The notes: generated by a model from the letters alone, not told the origin. Counted from the stretch's first letter, positions 36,552-46,490 are shown. The stretch: 64,000 nucleotides of DNA from Oscillatoria princeps RMCB-10 (GCA_019359235.1 JAHHHT010000006.1:248001-312000); one strand, 5' to 3'. Made by a program: numbers and translations.

Positions 36552-38666
36552 CTACACAGTCGCAGGGACTGGGTAAGGAGCCGTCAGCAGATCCAGGTGC
36601 TTCACCAGCAAGCTGAGGAACAAGCCGACATCCGTAACCACGCCAATGGATTCAATCGAACCCCGATCGCTGAGTTTTGTCACCACTGCGGGGTTGATAT
36701 CCACACACACCATCTTCACGCCAGCCGGCGTCATATTCCCCACGCCGATCGAGTGCAGCATCGAGGACAGCATCAAAATCATGTCCGCGCCTTGCAACAG
36801 GCGGGCGTACTCTTCTTGAGCCTTAATCAGATCCATCTGGGTGTCCGGCAGGGGGCCATCATCGCGGATAGAGCCGGCGAGGCAGAAAGGCACGTTATTT
36901 TTCACGCACTCGTACATCACCCCACGGGTGAGCATCCCTTGCTCCACAGCAGCGGCGATACTCCCACACCGGCGGATCGTGTTAATCACCTTCAAGTGGT
37001 GCCGGTGTCCGCCGCGAACCGCAACCCCCCGCTTCATATCCACGCCCAAGGAAGTGCCCATCATCGCTTGCTCGATGTCGTGGACGGCGATCGCATTCCC
37101 GCCTAAGAGCGCTTGCACGTAGCTTTCCCGGAGCAGGCGAGACAGGTGTTCCCCGCCGCCGGTGTGGATCACCACCGGCCCAGCTGTCACAACCACCTTG
37201 CCGGCGCGATCCCGGATTTGCCGCAATTCCCACGCCACTTGCTCAACCACCAATTCCACGCGGCGCTCGCTGGAAACGCTTCCCGACATAAAGCTGAATT
37301 CCTGGCTATTGCGCTGCTCGCGAGATTCTGGCTTGCGCACGGTGCGGATGCCAACCACATCCACCACCACCTCTTCCCCGACTTCCAAATCCCGCAGGAT
37401 TTTGCAGCGAGCCACCGGCCCAGATAAGGTGTGGGTGATGGCGATTGCCCCATCCATGCGCTGATTTTGCACCCGCACCCACTGTCCGCTCACCCGCACT
37501 TCAGTCGGATAGATAGTGCTGACATAGAAGTCATCGGGAGCCACACCGGCAATCAGCACCGGTTCTAGCTTGGCATCGCGCTCGTCTTCAGGCAGATTCA
37601 CCGCGCCCAAGTCGATCAGCTGAGCCAGGATCTCTTCCATTACGTCGTGGGAAGGAGCCGACACCTTCACCTCTGCAGAGGAAGTGCTTTGTTTTTGCTC
37701 TCCCAAATTGAAATTCAGCACTTGGAAACTGCCACCAGCTTCCATAATCCTGTCTAAAGCGCGGCTGATCAAACCCGTGTCCAGCAGGTGCCCTTCCAGG
37801 CGAACGATGCGGCTTTCCACCGGCACATTGGCGTGGCGCTCTTCCCGCACCGGCTCAGTCACCCGCAGCGTCAGGCACTTCGCCGCCCCCCCTGCTTTGA
37901 GAAATTCCGTCAGCTGCGTTTCGACAACTTCAAACCCAACTGCGGCGAGACGCGCCTTAAGCTCGTCACTCGCCAAGTTCATCACCACAATTTTGTCGAT
38001 GTTGACGGCGTTGCAGGCAAACTTTACCGCATCCGCTTCCCCAATAGCAATCCGCTTTTCTGGCGGAACCCGCATTTCAATGATGCGGTTGGAGTAGAAA
38101 TCAAACGCCGGCGGGTAGTAGAGCAAATAGCCGCCGGTCAGGGGACAGAAGCAGGTGTCCAGGTGATAGAAGCGCTCATCGACCAGCTGCAGGGACACCA
38201 CTTCGATGTCGAGCCATTTTGCCAGATAGGGGTGAGAGTCGAGTTCCGAGCGGAAGCCGTATCCCGCCCACAGCCACCGCCCCTCCCGATCCAGCAGCGC
38301 ATCGCCCGCTCCTTCAAAGGGCAAGTCTTTCGGCAGTTCGTGCACCGTGTAGCCTTTTGACTCGAACCACTCTTTGAAGAAGGGCTCCTCGCCTTGTCGC
38401 TCTTTGTGGAAAAAGCGGCTGAGCACCAGATTGTCTCCCAGTACCAGACCGGCGTTTGCCGTAAACACCATATCTGGCCAGCCCTGCTGGGGGTTGACTA
38501 AATCAACCACGGCCCGATCTTTGAGAATATAGTAAAGCTTTTGCCACTGCTCGACGGCCCGATCCCGCGAGGACTTGTGGATATTGCCCTCCATCCACGG
38601 ATTAATCACATAATCCACATCGTAGTGGTCGGGGGGGCACATGAGGAAGCGAATGGAATCGTTCAT
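36552..38666 (-). CDS. argZ: Arginine dihydrolase / ornithine cyclodeaminase-type bifunctional protein (ArgZ/AgrE)
   Basis: 704 aa, the length of the cyanobacterial proteins. The N-terminal guanidine-modifying domain (about 1-270) starts MNDSIRFLMCPPDHYDVDYV and shows WPDMVFTANAG, GAGDAL, HLDTCF (catalytic His) and GGAAKCLTLR with the nucleophilic Cys. The C-terminal TIGR00300/LOR-SDH-like part (about 290-704) includes VIHTGGGEHLSRLL and SIRDDGPLPDT. It converts arginine directly to ornithine, ammonia and CO2, and then to proline in AgrE; it mobilises nitrogen from cyanophycin. I chose ATG 38666; the longer upstream frame is not family sequence. Confidence 0.94.
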   Translation of the reverse strand: MNDSIRFLMCPPDHYDVDYVINPWMEGNIHKSSRDRAVEQWQKLYYILKDRAVVDLVNPQQGWPDMVFTANAGLVLGDNLVLSRFFHKERQGEEPFFKEWFESKGYTVHELPKDLPFEGAGDALLDREGRWLWAGYGFRSELDSHPYLAKWLDIEVVSLQLVDERFYHLDTCFCPLTGGYLLYYPPAFDFYSNRIIEMRVPPEKRIAIGEADAVKFACNAVNIDKIVVMNLASDELKARLAAVGFEVVETQLTEFLKAGGAAKCLTLRVTEPVREERHANVPVESRIVRLEGHLLDTGLISRALDRIMEAGGSFQVLNFNLGEQKQSTSSAEVKVSAPSHDVMEEILAQLIDLGAVNLPEDERDAKLEPVLIAGVAPDDFYVSTIYPTEVRVSGQWVRVQNQRMDGAIAITHTLSGPVARCKILRDLEVGEEVVVDVVGIRTVRKPESREQRNSQEFSFMSGSVSSERRVELVVEQVAWELRQIRDRAGKVVVTAGPVVIHTGGGEHLSRLLRESYVQALLGGNAIAVHDIEQAMMGTSLGVDMKRGVAVRGGHRHHLKVINTIRRCGSIAAAVEQGMLTRGVMYECVKNNVPFCLAGSIRDDGPLPDTQMDLIKAQEEYARLLQGADMILMLSSMLHSIGVGNMTPAGVKMVCVDINPAVVTKLSDRGSIESIGVVTDVGLFLSLLVKHLDLLTAPYPVPATV

Positions 38667-39172
38667 AAAATGAAGCTGTAACGGGTTATACTTCCGCTGA
38701 TCGAATCTGCAGTGCAGCCTCCGCAAAAACCACTCCTTTCCTCTGGAACAAGCAGTGGCTCCAAGATCGGGGGCTGACTGGCGGCTTAACGGCCAGCGGT
38801 CTATTCTATCACAGTGCCGTGCCGGTGTGTGAGCCGGCAGCGCTCTTTCGCCGGCTTTTTGGCGGCGGTCGGGGCGGAGGAGCTGGGTAGACGCCAAGAC
38901 GCCAAGAGCGTGTGGGAGAGAGGTAGAGGGAAGCTGGCGATCTCGGCATTGGCCAGCCACTGTCCGCCGGCAGTTCCCCCTAGGAGCGCCCTTCCCGGCG
39001 GGTATAGCAGCAGTCATATTGGTTAGGACATCAGTGGCCTAGGGATAAAAGGCGTAGGACAGGCGTTCCCTCCGATCCTAATGTCCTAATAAAAGGCGTA
39101 GGACAGGCGTTCCCTCCGATCCTAATGTCATAACCTAAGTGAATACTGCTATACTGGCAACCGCGCCGGCAA
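38667..39172. other. argZ upstream region and direct repeats
   Basis: About 340 bp upstream of argZ hold short inverted repeats (GCCGGTGTGTGAGCCGGC near 38820) but no gene. At 39046-39085 and 39090-39129 a 40-bp direct repeat begins TAAAAGGCGTAGGACAGGCG, with period 44. Possible argZ promoter elements were not resolved. Confidence 0.5.
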
Positions 39173-39211
39173 GAAAAAACCCCCTCTCAGTTTTGCTGGT
39201 GAGGGGGGTTA
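39173..39211 (-). terminator. Rho-independent terminator of the RTX gene
   Basis: Minus strand: stem AACCCCCCTCA..TGAGAGGGGGTT followed by TTTTCTT. It lies about 75 bp past the stop codon of the gene at 39287-40120. Confidence 0.75.
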
Positions 39212-39286
39212 GTGAGTGTATCCTGAGGAGCCGGTTGGGCAGTGCCCAACCCACCTAATTCACACAGTCATTCCGCAAGCGAAAGC

Positions 39287-40120
39287 CTAGACGAATGTGA
39301 AATCTGTGGCCAGAGATACCGCTGTTTGGTCAACCAAAACACCGATGACATCAGTGCCCTTCATAACATAGCCATCCGCAACGGTGGAGCTGCCGGCTCC
39401 CGGCTCGAATCCAGTGAGCAGCGAATAGTCACTTGCAGTTCCAAGCAGTTGGATTTTATCTTCAGCAACCACAAAGTCTTGAATAATTGCCCAGGTATTG
39501 CCTTGGTAGAAGACGCCGGTGGAATCGCCCAGCACAAAAGTATCGGCTCCCAGCCCACCGGTTAAAGTGTCAACCTCCAAATACATGTTCGTGCTGGTTG
39601 CGCCGGTGAGTTTATCATTTCCATCACCGCCATCAAGGCTGTCGGAACCCGTTCCGCCCAGCAGGTTATCGTTCCCAGCGCCTCCTGACAGGGTATCATT
39701 ATCTTCGTGACCCCACAATTGGTCGTTCCCATCGCCGCCCAACATCAAGTCGTTCCCCGTGTGGCCGTACAGTTCGTCGTTCTCAGTGCCGCCATCAAGG
39801 GTATCGTTACCGAGTCCGCCATAAAGCAGGTCGCTACCAGAATTTCCTAATAGGCTATCGTTCCCGGCGTCGCCCCACACCCGGTCGTTACCAACGTTGC
39901 CCAATATCGTGTCGTTACCTGCGTCTCCCCACAGATAGTCGTCACCAGACCAACCATCTATAAGGTCATTGCCATCACCGCCGCGAATCGTGTCATTGGC
40001 GGTATAACCAAACAGCGTATCATTTCCGCCAAGACCATCCATATCGATGGATTCTGCGCCTTTCCAATACTGTGAATCGGCAGCAGCTGTTCCTGTCCAA
40101 GTTGCGTTTGTGATTGCCAT
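39287..40120 (-). CDS. RTX calcium-binding protein
   Basis: 277 aa. After 30 residues it consists almost wholly of RTX nonapeptides of the form GGxGxDxLx (GLGGNDTLFGYTANDTIRGG onward, about 30-190), which bind calcium in a beta-roll. The last 85 residues (ADTFVLGD..IIQDFVVAEDKIQLLGTASDYSL..TDFTFV) are the usual C-terminal RTX secretion region, also seen at the end of the subtilisin at 10896-16661. It has no catalytic domain. Probably secreted by a type I system encoded elsewhere; may form a surface layer. ATG 40120. Confidence 0.88.
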   Translation of the reverse strand: MAITNATWTGTAAADSQYWKGAESIDMDGLGGNDTLFGYTANDTIRGGDGNDLIDGWSGDDYLWGDAGNDTILGNVGNDRVWGDAGNDSLLGNSGSDLLYGGLGNDTLDGGTENDELYGHTGNDLMLGGDGNDQLWGHEDNDTLSGGAGNDNLLGGTGSDSLDGGDGNDKLTGATSTNMYLEVDTLTGGLGADTFVLGDSTGVFYQGNTWAIIQDFVVAEDKIQLLGTASDYSLLTGFEPGAGSSTVADGYVMKGTDVIGVLVDQTAVSLATDFTFV

Positions 40121-40496
40121 TTTATGGAGTGCTTATTGCTGTACTGCTACAATCTGTCACGATATTCAAAAGGTATTCCGGAAAATTCGGTAAAATTTTA
40201 TCGAAACTATGCTAGGACTCACCTATTTGCCCGGTTAAGGCCACGGGGTCGCTCCCCCCTGACTTCAAACAGTGGGTGCTTTTCAAGATAAGACCGGCAA
40301 GCATCGGACAGAGGGGGAAAAATTCCGATTTTGGGCATCCGGGCTTTCCCGCAATCGGGATCTTTCACTATCCGGAGGCTAGAAATAAGCGTCCGTATGG
40401 TTCACAATGAATATTTGGGCGCTACCGGCGTCTGTCACGGACGCAATCAATGGCGTCTTGACCGCAAGGACATACCTAACGAGCAGACTCTTTACC
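40121..40496. other. Spacer between RTX gene and FAD oxidoreductase
   Basis: AT-rich for the first 100 bp, then GC-rich. No gene or clear repeat. An in-frame ATG at 40407 would extend the downstream gene by 30 residues. No strong ribosome-binding site is visible at either start. Confidence 0.45.
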
Positions 40497-42563
40497 ATGC
40501 ACGCAGCGAGCTGGCAAATCACCGGCAAACCACTGATCAGTTTCACCCTGGGCTTAACTTGGCTGGCGTCATTCATCCCAGCAGCCACAGCCACCCCCCC
40601 CCGCACCCCCGACAAACAAGAAACCTGCGAAATCTTAGTGGTCGGTGGGGGGCTCGCCGGCGCAGCCACCGCCTACGAAGGCTTGCTTGCCGGTCGCACG
40701 GTTTGCATGACGGAAATCACTGACTGGGTGGGCGGTCAAATTTCATCCCAAGGAACCTCCGCCCTCGACGAACGCCCCACCCAGCGCCAGCTGCTATTCT
40801 ACCCTCGCGGCTATCTGAAATTTCGAGAGCGAATTAAGGAGCGCTACGACCGGCTCAATCCGGGCGCTTGTTGGGTGAGTGAGTCCTGTTTTCTCCCCTA
40901 CGACGGTCACAAATTGCTGTTTGATATTTTGAAAGATGCCGCCAAAGAGGGCAAAGGCAAGCTGAAATGGTATCCTAATACTGTAGTAAAGGAAGTGGAA
41001 ATTAGCCCCTCTGGGCAACAGATTGCCGGCGCGATTGCCATCCAGCACCAACCGGCGGCGGGCGCACCCCCTGTCAATACCGAAACGCTCTCTCAAACCA
41101 TCGAAGACGCCTACCGCTACGAGAATTCGCGCCGGTTTGACAAAACGATTATCCGCTTTATGCCCTCACCCCCAACCCCTCTCCCAAAGGGGGAGAGGGG
41201 AGCAAACCCGAACTCTCCACCGTGGTACGTCGTGGACGCCACGGAAACCGGCGAACTCGTAGCCCTCGCTGACGTTCCCTACCGGCTGGGTATCGACCCT
41301 CGCTCCAGCTTGGAACCCTCCGCTTCCAGCGCCACCGCCGACCCCTACTGCACGCAGGGCTTCACCTATACCTTTGCGATGGAAGCCACGGCGGAACCCC
41401 AGCAGCACAAAATGCCAAGTTTCTATCCTGAATATTCGCCCTACTACAGCTACGAATTGCAGCGGCTGGCTAGTTTTCCGCTGGTTTTCACCTACCGGCG
41501 CATTTGGAGTGTGAAGCCGGATGAAAAACTGTCGCCAGACCCAAAAAAGAACCCTGTCTATCCGGGCGACATCTCCATGCAAAACTGGACGTGGGGCAAC
41601 GACTACCGGCCAGGAACTGAGGCAGATAACCTAATTTACTCCCGCGAGCAACTGCAAGCAACCGGCCAGCTGCAGCCCGGAGGCTGGATGGGGGGACTGC
41701 GGGTGGAAAGCTTGCGCAAAGCTGAAGAAAAGGCGCTCGGCTATTTTCACTGGCTCGTCGCCGGCACGACAGATTCCCAGCTGGGTGATGGCGTCAAAAA
41801 ACCGCAACCCAACAACCGCTTTCTGGCTGGGTTCGACACGCCGATGGGAACGGCGCACGGACTGTCTAAATACCCGTATATGCGAGAAGGACGCCGGATC
41901 GTTGGCCGGCCCTCATGGGGACAGCCTCAAGGGTTTATGGTGTGGGAAGTGGATATCTCTCGCAAAGACTTCCGGAAGGAGGAGGAGTGGTATCGCGCGA
42001 ACCTGGAGCCTGACTTGTATCGCGGGTTGTGGGAGGGGCTTGCCGGTTTGGACGCCTTGAAGGTGATCACTGACAAGCAGCCGGTGGAGGACACCAAGCA
42101 GCGAACGCGCTCTACTATCTACCCCGATTCTGTGGGGATTGGGCACTACGCGATTGACTTTCACCCCTGCATGGCGGCAAGCCCTCCGGAAGCTCCTGGC
42201 AATAAAGAGCGCGAGGGCGAGCGCCGGGGTGCCGGTACGGCGTATCCGTTCCAAATTCCCCTGCGGGCGATGATTCCCCAGAAAATTGACAATATGCTGG
42301 TTGCCGGTAAGAGTATTGCCACATCCCACATCGCCGCCGCCGCCTACCGGGTGCATTCTTTTGAGTGGTCCGCCGGCGCTGCAGCCGGCACTGCGGCGGC
42401 TTTTGCTTTGGAAACCGGGATAATGCCTTACCAGATGGTGCAGTCATTTCCTGTCTCAGATCCGGCGCTGCTCGCGCTGCAGCAGCGCCTGCAAAGTAAT
42501 GGCAATCCGGTTGCTTTTCCCAATACTTCGATTTTCAATCAATCTTGGGACAGCTGGAAATAA
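40497..42563 (+). CDS. FAD-dependent oxidoreductase with predicted signal peptide
   Basis: 688 aa. The segment ISFTLGLTWLASFIPAATATP (about 13-33) is a likely signal peptide or anchor. The FAD dinucleotide fold follows: CEILVVGGGLAGAATAYEGLLAG (GxGxxG) and VGGQISSQG. The C-terminal FAD-binding end reads DNMLVAGKSIATSHIAAAAYR. Matches the FAD_oxidored family; substrate unknown. Near residue 222-240 the peptide SPPTPLPKGERG comes from an intergenic-type palindromic repeat inserted in frame (about 41163-41211), and around residue 560 a second low-complexity insert (PPEAPGNKEREGERRGAG) occurs. ATG 40407 is an alternative start. Confidence 0.82.
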   Translation: MHAASWQITGKPLISFTLGLTWLASFIPAATATPPRTPDKQETCEILVVGGGLAGAATAYEGLLAGRTVCMTEITDWVGGQISSQGTSALDERPTQRQLLFYPRGYLKFRERIKERYDRLNPGACWVSESCFLPYDGHKLLFDILKDAAKEGKGKLKWYPNTVVKEVEISPSGQQIAGAIAIQHQPAAGAPPVNTETLSQTIEDAYRYENSRRFDKTIIRFMPSPPTPLPKGERGANPNSPPWYVVDATETGELVALADVPYRLGIDPRSSLEPSASSATADPYCTQGFTYTFAMEATAEPQQHKMPSFYPEYSPYYSYELQRLASFPLVFTYRRIWSVKPDEKLSPDPKKNPVYPGDISMQNWTWGNDYRPGTEADNLIYSREQLQATGQLQPGGWMGGLRVESLRKAEEKALGYFHWLVAGTTDSQLGDGVKKPQPNNRFLAGFDTPMGTAHGLSKYPYMREGRRIVGRPSWGQPQGFMVWEVDISRKDFRKEEEWYRANLEPDLYRGLWEGLAGLDALKVITDKQPVEDTKQRTRSTIYPDSVGIGHYAIDFHPCMAASPPEAPGNKEREGERRGAGTAYPFQIPLRAMIPQKIDNMLVAGKSIATSHIAAAAYRVHSFEWSAGAAAGTAAAFALETGIMPYQMVQSFPVSDPALLALQQRLQSNGNPVAFPNTSIFNQSWDSWK

Positions 42564-42586
42564 CTGAGCCTGCCGGTGAAAGTTTC

Positions 42587-42621
42587 CAGAAACCCGGTTT
42601 CTTAAAGAAACCGGGTTTCTG
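42587..42621. repeat. CAGAAACCCGGTTTCT hairpin repeat
   Basis: Near-perfect arms CAGAAACCCGGTTTCTT and AAGAAACCGGGTTTCTG, 23 bp after the oxidoreductase stop codon. Same family as 33692-33727. Confidence 0.75.
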
Positions 42622-42803
42622 AACCCTTTGCAGTCAGGACTTTAGTCCTCTGACGCTGGTGGGGTGAGGAGCTGAAGTGAAATTCCCCCGCAGCGTTCCG
42701 CAAAGCGTCACGCACCCTACTTTTCTTAAGTAAAATTTAAGGAACAGATCGCCAGGGGCAGGCTAGATTGGAATAGATAAAGCTGGTAAGGAATGGCTGC
42801 AAG

Positions 42804-44279
42804 ATGCTGCAAGCTGAACAAGTTTTTCAGGGGCGCTATCAACTCCACCGGCAGTTGGGACAGAATGCCGGTCGTCAAACTTGGCTGGCGGATGACATTG
42901 TATCACACCAGCCGGTGATTGTCAAGCTTCTGGCTTTTAGCCCGCAAATGCAGTGGGAGGAGTTGAAGCTGTTTGAGCGGGAAGCTCAAGTCCTCAAACA
43001 GCTTTCCCATCCCAGGATTCCCCACTATCGGGATTATTTTTCGGTGGACAAGCACGCCGGCAGTGGGCTGTGCTGGTTTGGGCTGGTGCAGGATTATATT
43101 GCCGGTGAATCCCTGCAACAGCTATTAGACACCGGCAAGCACTTCACGGAAGTCCAGGTTCGCTCAATTGCCACCGGCATTTTGGAAATCCTGACTTATC
43201 TGCACGAGTTGAACCCGCCGGTGCTGCACCGCGACATTAAACCCAGCAACCTGATTTGGGGAGAGGGCGAGCAAGTCTATCTGGTTGATTTTGGTGCGGT
43301 GCAAGACCCAGTAGCAATGGAGGGAGCCACTTTTACTGTTGTGGGAACAGCCGGTTACGCGCCGGTGGAGCAATTTTGGGGACGCGCCGTGCCGGCATCC
43401 GACCTTTACGCGCTGGGAGCCACCCTTATCCACCTGCTCACCGGCACCCCACCGGTAGATTTGCCGCAGAAGAATTTGCGCATTGAATTTAGGGACAGGG
43501 TGAGCGTCAATCCCAATTTTGTCCGCTGGATTGAAGACCTGACAGAGCCAGACCTCAAGCGGCGATTCAGCAGTGCCCGACAGGCGCTTGAGTACCTGAA
43601 AGCCGGTTGTAAAAGCCGCCAGATGCCAACAATCCCCAAGCCTGCCGGCAGCCGCGTTCAGCTGAGCAAGTCTGCGAGTCATTTGAGGATTGTAATTCCC
43701 CCGCAGAGGATATTGATAGGAGGCGTATTTAGGATATTTTGGAGAGGGATGCTGTTGGCATGCTTGCTGCTATGGCAGTTATTTATAGGTCTGCTGATAG
43801 TGAGTATAGCAATAATAGGGGTACTGTTGCTAGGAATACCGGTGCTATTTAGGACGATAGTGGCTTTTTATGTGTTCGTGACATCGCTGAATATTTCTTT
43901 TTTTATAACCGAGATAATTTGGGTTTTTATTGGAATTGGGTTTTTGGTTGGGCTGTGTCAGTTATGGATATCTATGAACAAAGAGTTGGGGAGAGTGCTA
44001 GATGACTTGCAGCATGTGCGGCGGCTGCATTATTTTCAGGAACAGTGCCTTGATTTCGAGAGAAGCTCATTGGAATTTCACAACCATACTTTGGTATTTA
44101 GCAGTGGCCATGATCAGCTGATAGTGCGGACTTCAAAAATTAAGAGTGTTAAAAACATTCCGGCACACGGGGTAACTATTGATAACGGCAGTAAGCTATA
44201 TTCATTTGGTCAGAACTTGACTGACGCCGAACGCAACTGGTTAGTAGGAGAGATAGAAAATTGGCTTTCTGAAGGATGA
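42804..44279 (+). CDS. Membrane-anchored Ser/Thr protein kinase 1
   Basis: 491 aa. Kinase domain (about 11-270): Gly loop LGQNAGRQTW, Lys in VIVKLLAF, HRDIKPSN, DFGAV, and TVVGTAGYAPVEQFWG in the activation segment. After a linker, two hydrophobic blocks (about 310-395) anchor the protein. The C-terminal tail holds a beta-rich stretch and SFGQNLTDAERNWLVGEIENWL, shared with kinase 3 at 59595-61115. Typical of cyanobacterial PknB-like kinases with a cytoplasmic catalytic domain. Its stop codon is followed 126 bp later by kinase 2. No strong ribosome-binding site precedes ATG 42804. Confidence 0.9.
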   Translation: MLQAEQVFQGRYQLHRQLGQNAGRQTWLADDIVSHQPVIVKLLAFSPQMQWEELKLFEREAQVLKQLSHPRIPHYRDYFSVDKHAGSGLCWFGLVQDYIAGESLQQLLDTGKHFTEVQVRSIATGILEILTYLHELNPPVLHRDIKPSNLIWGEGEQVYLVDFGAVQDPVAMEGATFTVVGTAGYAPVEQFWGRAVPASDLYALGATLIHLLTGTPPVDLPQKNLRIEFRDRVSVNPNFVRWIEDLTEPDLKRRFSSARQALEYLKAGCKSRQMPTIPKPAGSRVQLSKSASHLRIVIPPQRILIGGVFRIFWRGMLLACLLLWQLFIGLLIVSIAIIGVLLLGIPVLFRTIVAFYVFVTSLNISFFITEIIWVFIGIGFLVGLCQLWISMNKELGRVLDDLQHVRRLHYFQEQCLDFERSSLEFHNHTLVFSSGHDQLIVRTSKIKSVKNIPAHGVTIDNGSKLYSFGQNLTDAERNWLVGEIENWLSEG

Positions 44280-44405
44280 GTGACCGTGAGCCGGAGCCTC
44301 ACGGCTGGCATTCCCAGGCGGAGCCTGGAAGGGGAGTCGGCTCCTCTTGTAGAGACGCGATTTATCGCGTCTCATAACGGACAACTGACAAAGGAAAAAT
44401 TAATC

Positions 44406-45473
44406 ATGCTGCAAACACAACAGGTATTAAACCAACGCTACCAACTCAAACAGCAATTAGGGCAGAATGCCAGCCGGCAAACCTGGCTGGCAGACGATTT
44501 GGAAGCACATGAACAGGTAATTGTCAAGCTGCTGGCTTTTAGCCCCCAAATGCAGTGGGAAGAACTCAAGCTGTTTGAGCGGGAGGCGAAAGTCCTCCAA
44601 CAGCTGAATCACCCCCGGATTCCCCGCTATCGGGATTATTTTTACCTGGATGAGCGAGAGGGTGAGGGTTTGCCCTGGTTTGGGTTAGTGCAGAACTATA
44701 TTCCGGGCGAATCCCTGCGACAGCGGCTAGATAGGGGCGAACGCTTTACAAAAAACAAGGTGCGCTCAATTGGCATTCAAGTGCTGGAGATTTTGATTTA
44801 CTTGCACGAACTCAGCCCGCCGGTGCTGCACCGCGACATCAAACCCAGCAATCTCATATGGGGAAGAGATGGCAAAATCTATCTGGTAGATTTTGGTGCT
44901 GTGCGAGACAAAGCCGCTGCAGAGGGCGTCACCTTTACCGTTGTGGGCACCGCCGGTTACGCGCCGATGGAGCAATTTTGGGGAAAAGCCGTACCGGCAT
45001 CTGACCTCTACGCGCTAGGAGCCACCCTGATTCATTTGTTAACCGGTGTCGCACCGGCAGACTTGCCACAGAGTAATTTGCGCATTGAATTTAGCGACAA
45101 AGTTAGCCTAAATGTCGAGTTTTACTGCTGGATTGCAACCCTAGTAGAACCAGCCATAGAAGAGCGATTCAGCACAGCCCGCCAAGCACTTGAGGCACTT
45201 ATTATTATTGATAAGTACGGACATGAAAGCGAAAAATTATCTGAGACGAACAGAAAAGATATTAGTTTCGGGCGTCTGTTTTGCTTGTCTTTAATATCGG
45301 TGACTGTTGTAGGTTGTGTTTTTGTGTTTGCTTGGGCCTATAGTGAGTGGCTCGGTGACTGCGACTCTTTCTTTGATGGCACGATGGATTTTGTCTCCTG
45401 CTGCGTGGAGCGAAAAGAAAAAACATTTGCTAAGTTTTGGAAGTCCGAGGACTGCGAGAGCAATCACTTATAA
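44406..45473 (+). CDS. Ser/Thr protein kinase 2, tandem paralogue with shortened C-terminus
   Basis: 355 aa. The kinase domain is highly similar to kinase 1 (LGQNASRQTWLADD, VIVKLLAFSPQMQWEELKLF, HRDIKPSNLIWG, DFGAVRD, FTVVGTAGYAPMEQFWGK). After about residue 270 it has one predicted membrane segment (FCLSLISVTVVGCVFVFAWAY) and a short Cys-rich end (CDSF..CCVERK..EDCESNHL). The conserved SFGQ-LT-AE tail of kinases 1 and 3 is missing, so it is truncated or regulated differently. ATG 44406 is chosen; the upstream frame back to the kinase 1 stop reads repeat DNA. AAGGAAAA precedes the start. Confidence 0.88.
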   Translation: MLQTQQVLNQRYQLKQQLGQNASRQTWLADDLEAHEQVIVKLLAFSPQMQWEELKLFEREAKVLQQLNHPRIPRYRDYFYLDEREGEGLPWFGLVQNYIPGESLRQRLDRGERFTKNKVRSIGIQVLEILIYLHELSPPVLHRDIKPSNLIWGRDGKIYLVDFGAVRDKAAAEGVTFTVVGTAGYAPMEQFWGKAVPASDLYALGATLIHLLTGVAPADLPQSNLRIEFSDKVSLNVEFYCWIATLVEPAIEERFSTARQALEALIIIDKYGHESEKLSETNRKDISFGRLFCLSLISVTVVGCVFVFAWAYSEWLGDCDSFFDGTMDFVSCCVERKEKTFAKFWKSEDCESNHL

Positions 45474-46045
45474 GCTATGGCGCATTAAATTTACACTATC
45501 CATCTCTATCTCTCGTTCCCAGCAGAGCCTGGGAACGCAATCTGGAGGATCTGACTTGGGGAGCATCCCGTTTTTGAAACTACCCTGGTGAGGGCGAAGC
45601 ATGAGGATTATCAATTGCTGGTTTTGACCGAGAGATTATTCGCCCTCATGCGGAGCCCCTACATAATCGGGACGCTCACCTGACTTGAAAATAGTCTTGT
45701 AGTGCCGATGGCACCGTGCTCGCCCCGCCCATCCTGTGTGAGGCGAAGTCCCCCGGGAAAAATCTGCCGGCACCTCCAACCTATCAAAATAATGTCCTAG
45801 CCTGTGGCCACAATACCATAAAACTGGGCGAGTGCCCCTGTCAAACACCAGAAGCGCTAGTCCCGCTTTAACCGGCCAGTGCTGAGTCCAGACCGCCGGG
45901 GGCTATGACAGTCCTTGTGACAGTTGAGCGGGCCGAATCTGAGTTTTAACCGGCAGTGAACCGCCCTCACCCTTCTCTAGTCTAACCTTACACAACAAAC
46001 AAATGCGTTGTTGCCACACACCTAAAATCTATAATTTTCTCAGTT
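45474..46045. other. Spacer between kinase 2 and the Spy-like gene
   Basis: No gene. GAGGGCGAA (about 45590) and TTCGCCCTC (about 45641) form a 9-bp inverted repeat with a large loop. TCGTTCCCAGCAGAGCCTGGGAACGC (about 45514) contains a GTTCCCAG/CTGGGAAC hairpin. TATAAT at 46030-46035 with TTGTTG at 46008 is a likely promoter for the next gene. Confidence 0.55.
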
Positions 46046-46480
46046 ATGAAGACGATGAAAGCTTTGTCCTTCTTGCCGGGAGCTCTTGCTTTGATGCTAG
46101 CCGCTTCTCCCATCATTCCCGCATTTACCAATCCGGCTTTTGCTGGCCCGGGCGGGATGGGTGAGCGGGGAATGAAATTCAATCAACTGAACTTGACCGA
46201 GGCCCAGCAGGCACAAATGAAGCAAATTCACGACGCCGCTCGGCAGCAAATGGATGCTATTCTCACGGACGAGCAGAAGGCACAAATGCAGGCGGCTCGC
46301 GATCAGCGGCAAAGGCCCAACCTTAATCTGACTGAAGAGCAAAAAGCAAAAATGAAAGCGATTCGGGAAAATACTCAGAGCCAGATGGAAGCCCTTTTGA
46401 CTGCTGAGCAAAAACAAAAGCTTGAGCAATTGCGCCAGCAATGGCGCGAACGCCGGCAGCAGCAACAGCAATCTAACTAG
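46046..46480 (+). CDS. Spy/CpxP-like periplasmic protein
   Basis: 144 aa. A signal peptide (about 1-33, ending NPAFA) precedes two repeated helical units with LNLTEAQQAQMKQIHDAARQ and LNLTEEQKAKMKAIRENTQ. The LTxxQ motifs define the Spy/CpxP/LTXXQ family of periplasmic stress chaperones or metal-responsive regulators. The end is Gln/Arg-rich. A good -10 (TATAAT) lies only 10 bp upstream of ATG 46046, so the leader would be about 4 nt. Starting at ATG 46055 is possible. No ribosome-binding site is seen. Confidence 0.83.
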   Translation: MKTMKALSFLPGALALMLAASPIIPAFTNPAFAGPGGMGERGMKFNQLNLTEAQQAQMKQIHDAARQQMDAILTDEQKAQMQAARDQRQRPNLNLTEEQKAKMKAIRENTQSQMEALLTAEQKQKLEQLRQQWRERRQQQQQSN

Positions 46481-46490
46481 GGCTACAAAA

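Noticed and set aside
36441-37106. 221-aa plus-strand ORF at the 3' end of argZ
   Set aside because: It overlaps conserved argZ sequence and its terminator; His-rich shadow product.
38667-39017. N-terminal extension of ArgZ/AgrE to 821 aa
   Set aside because: The extra residues are Arg/Pro-rich without family similarity. ATG 38666 gives the known family length of about 704.
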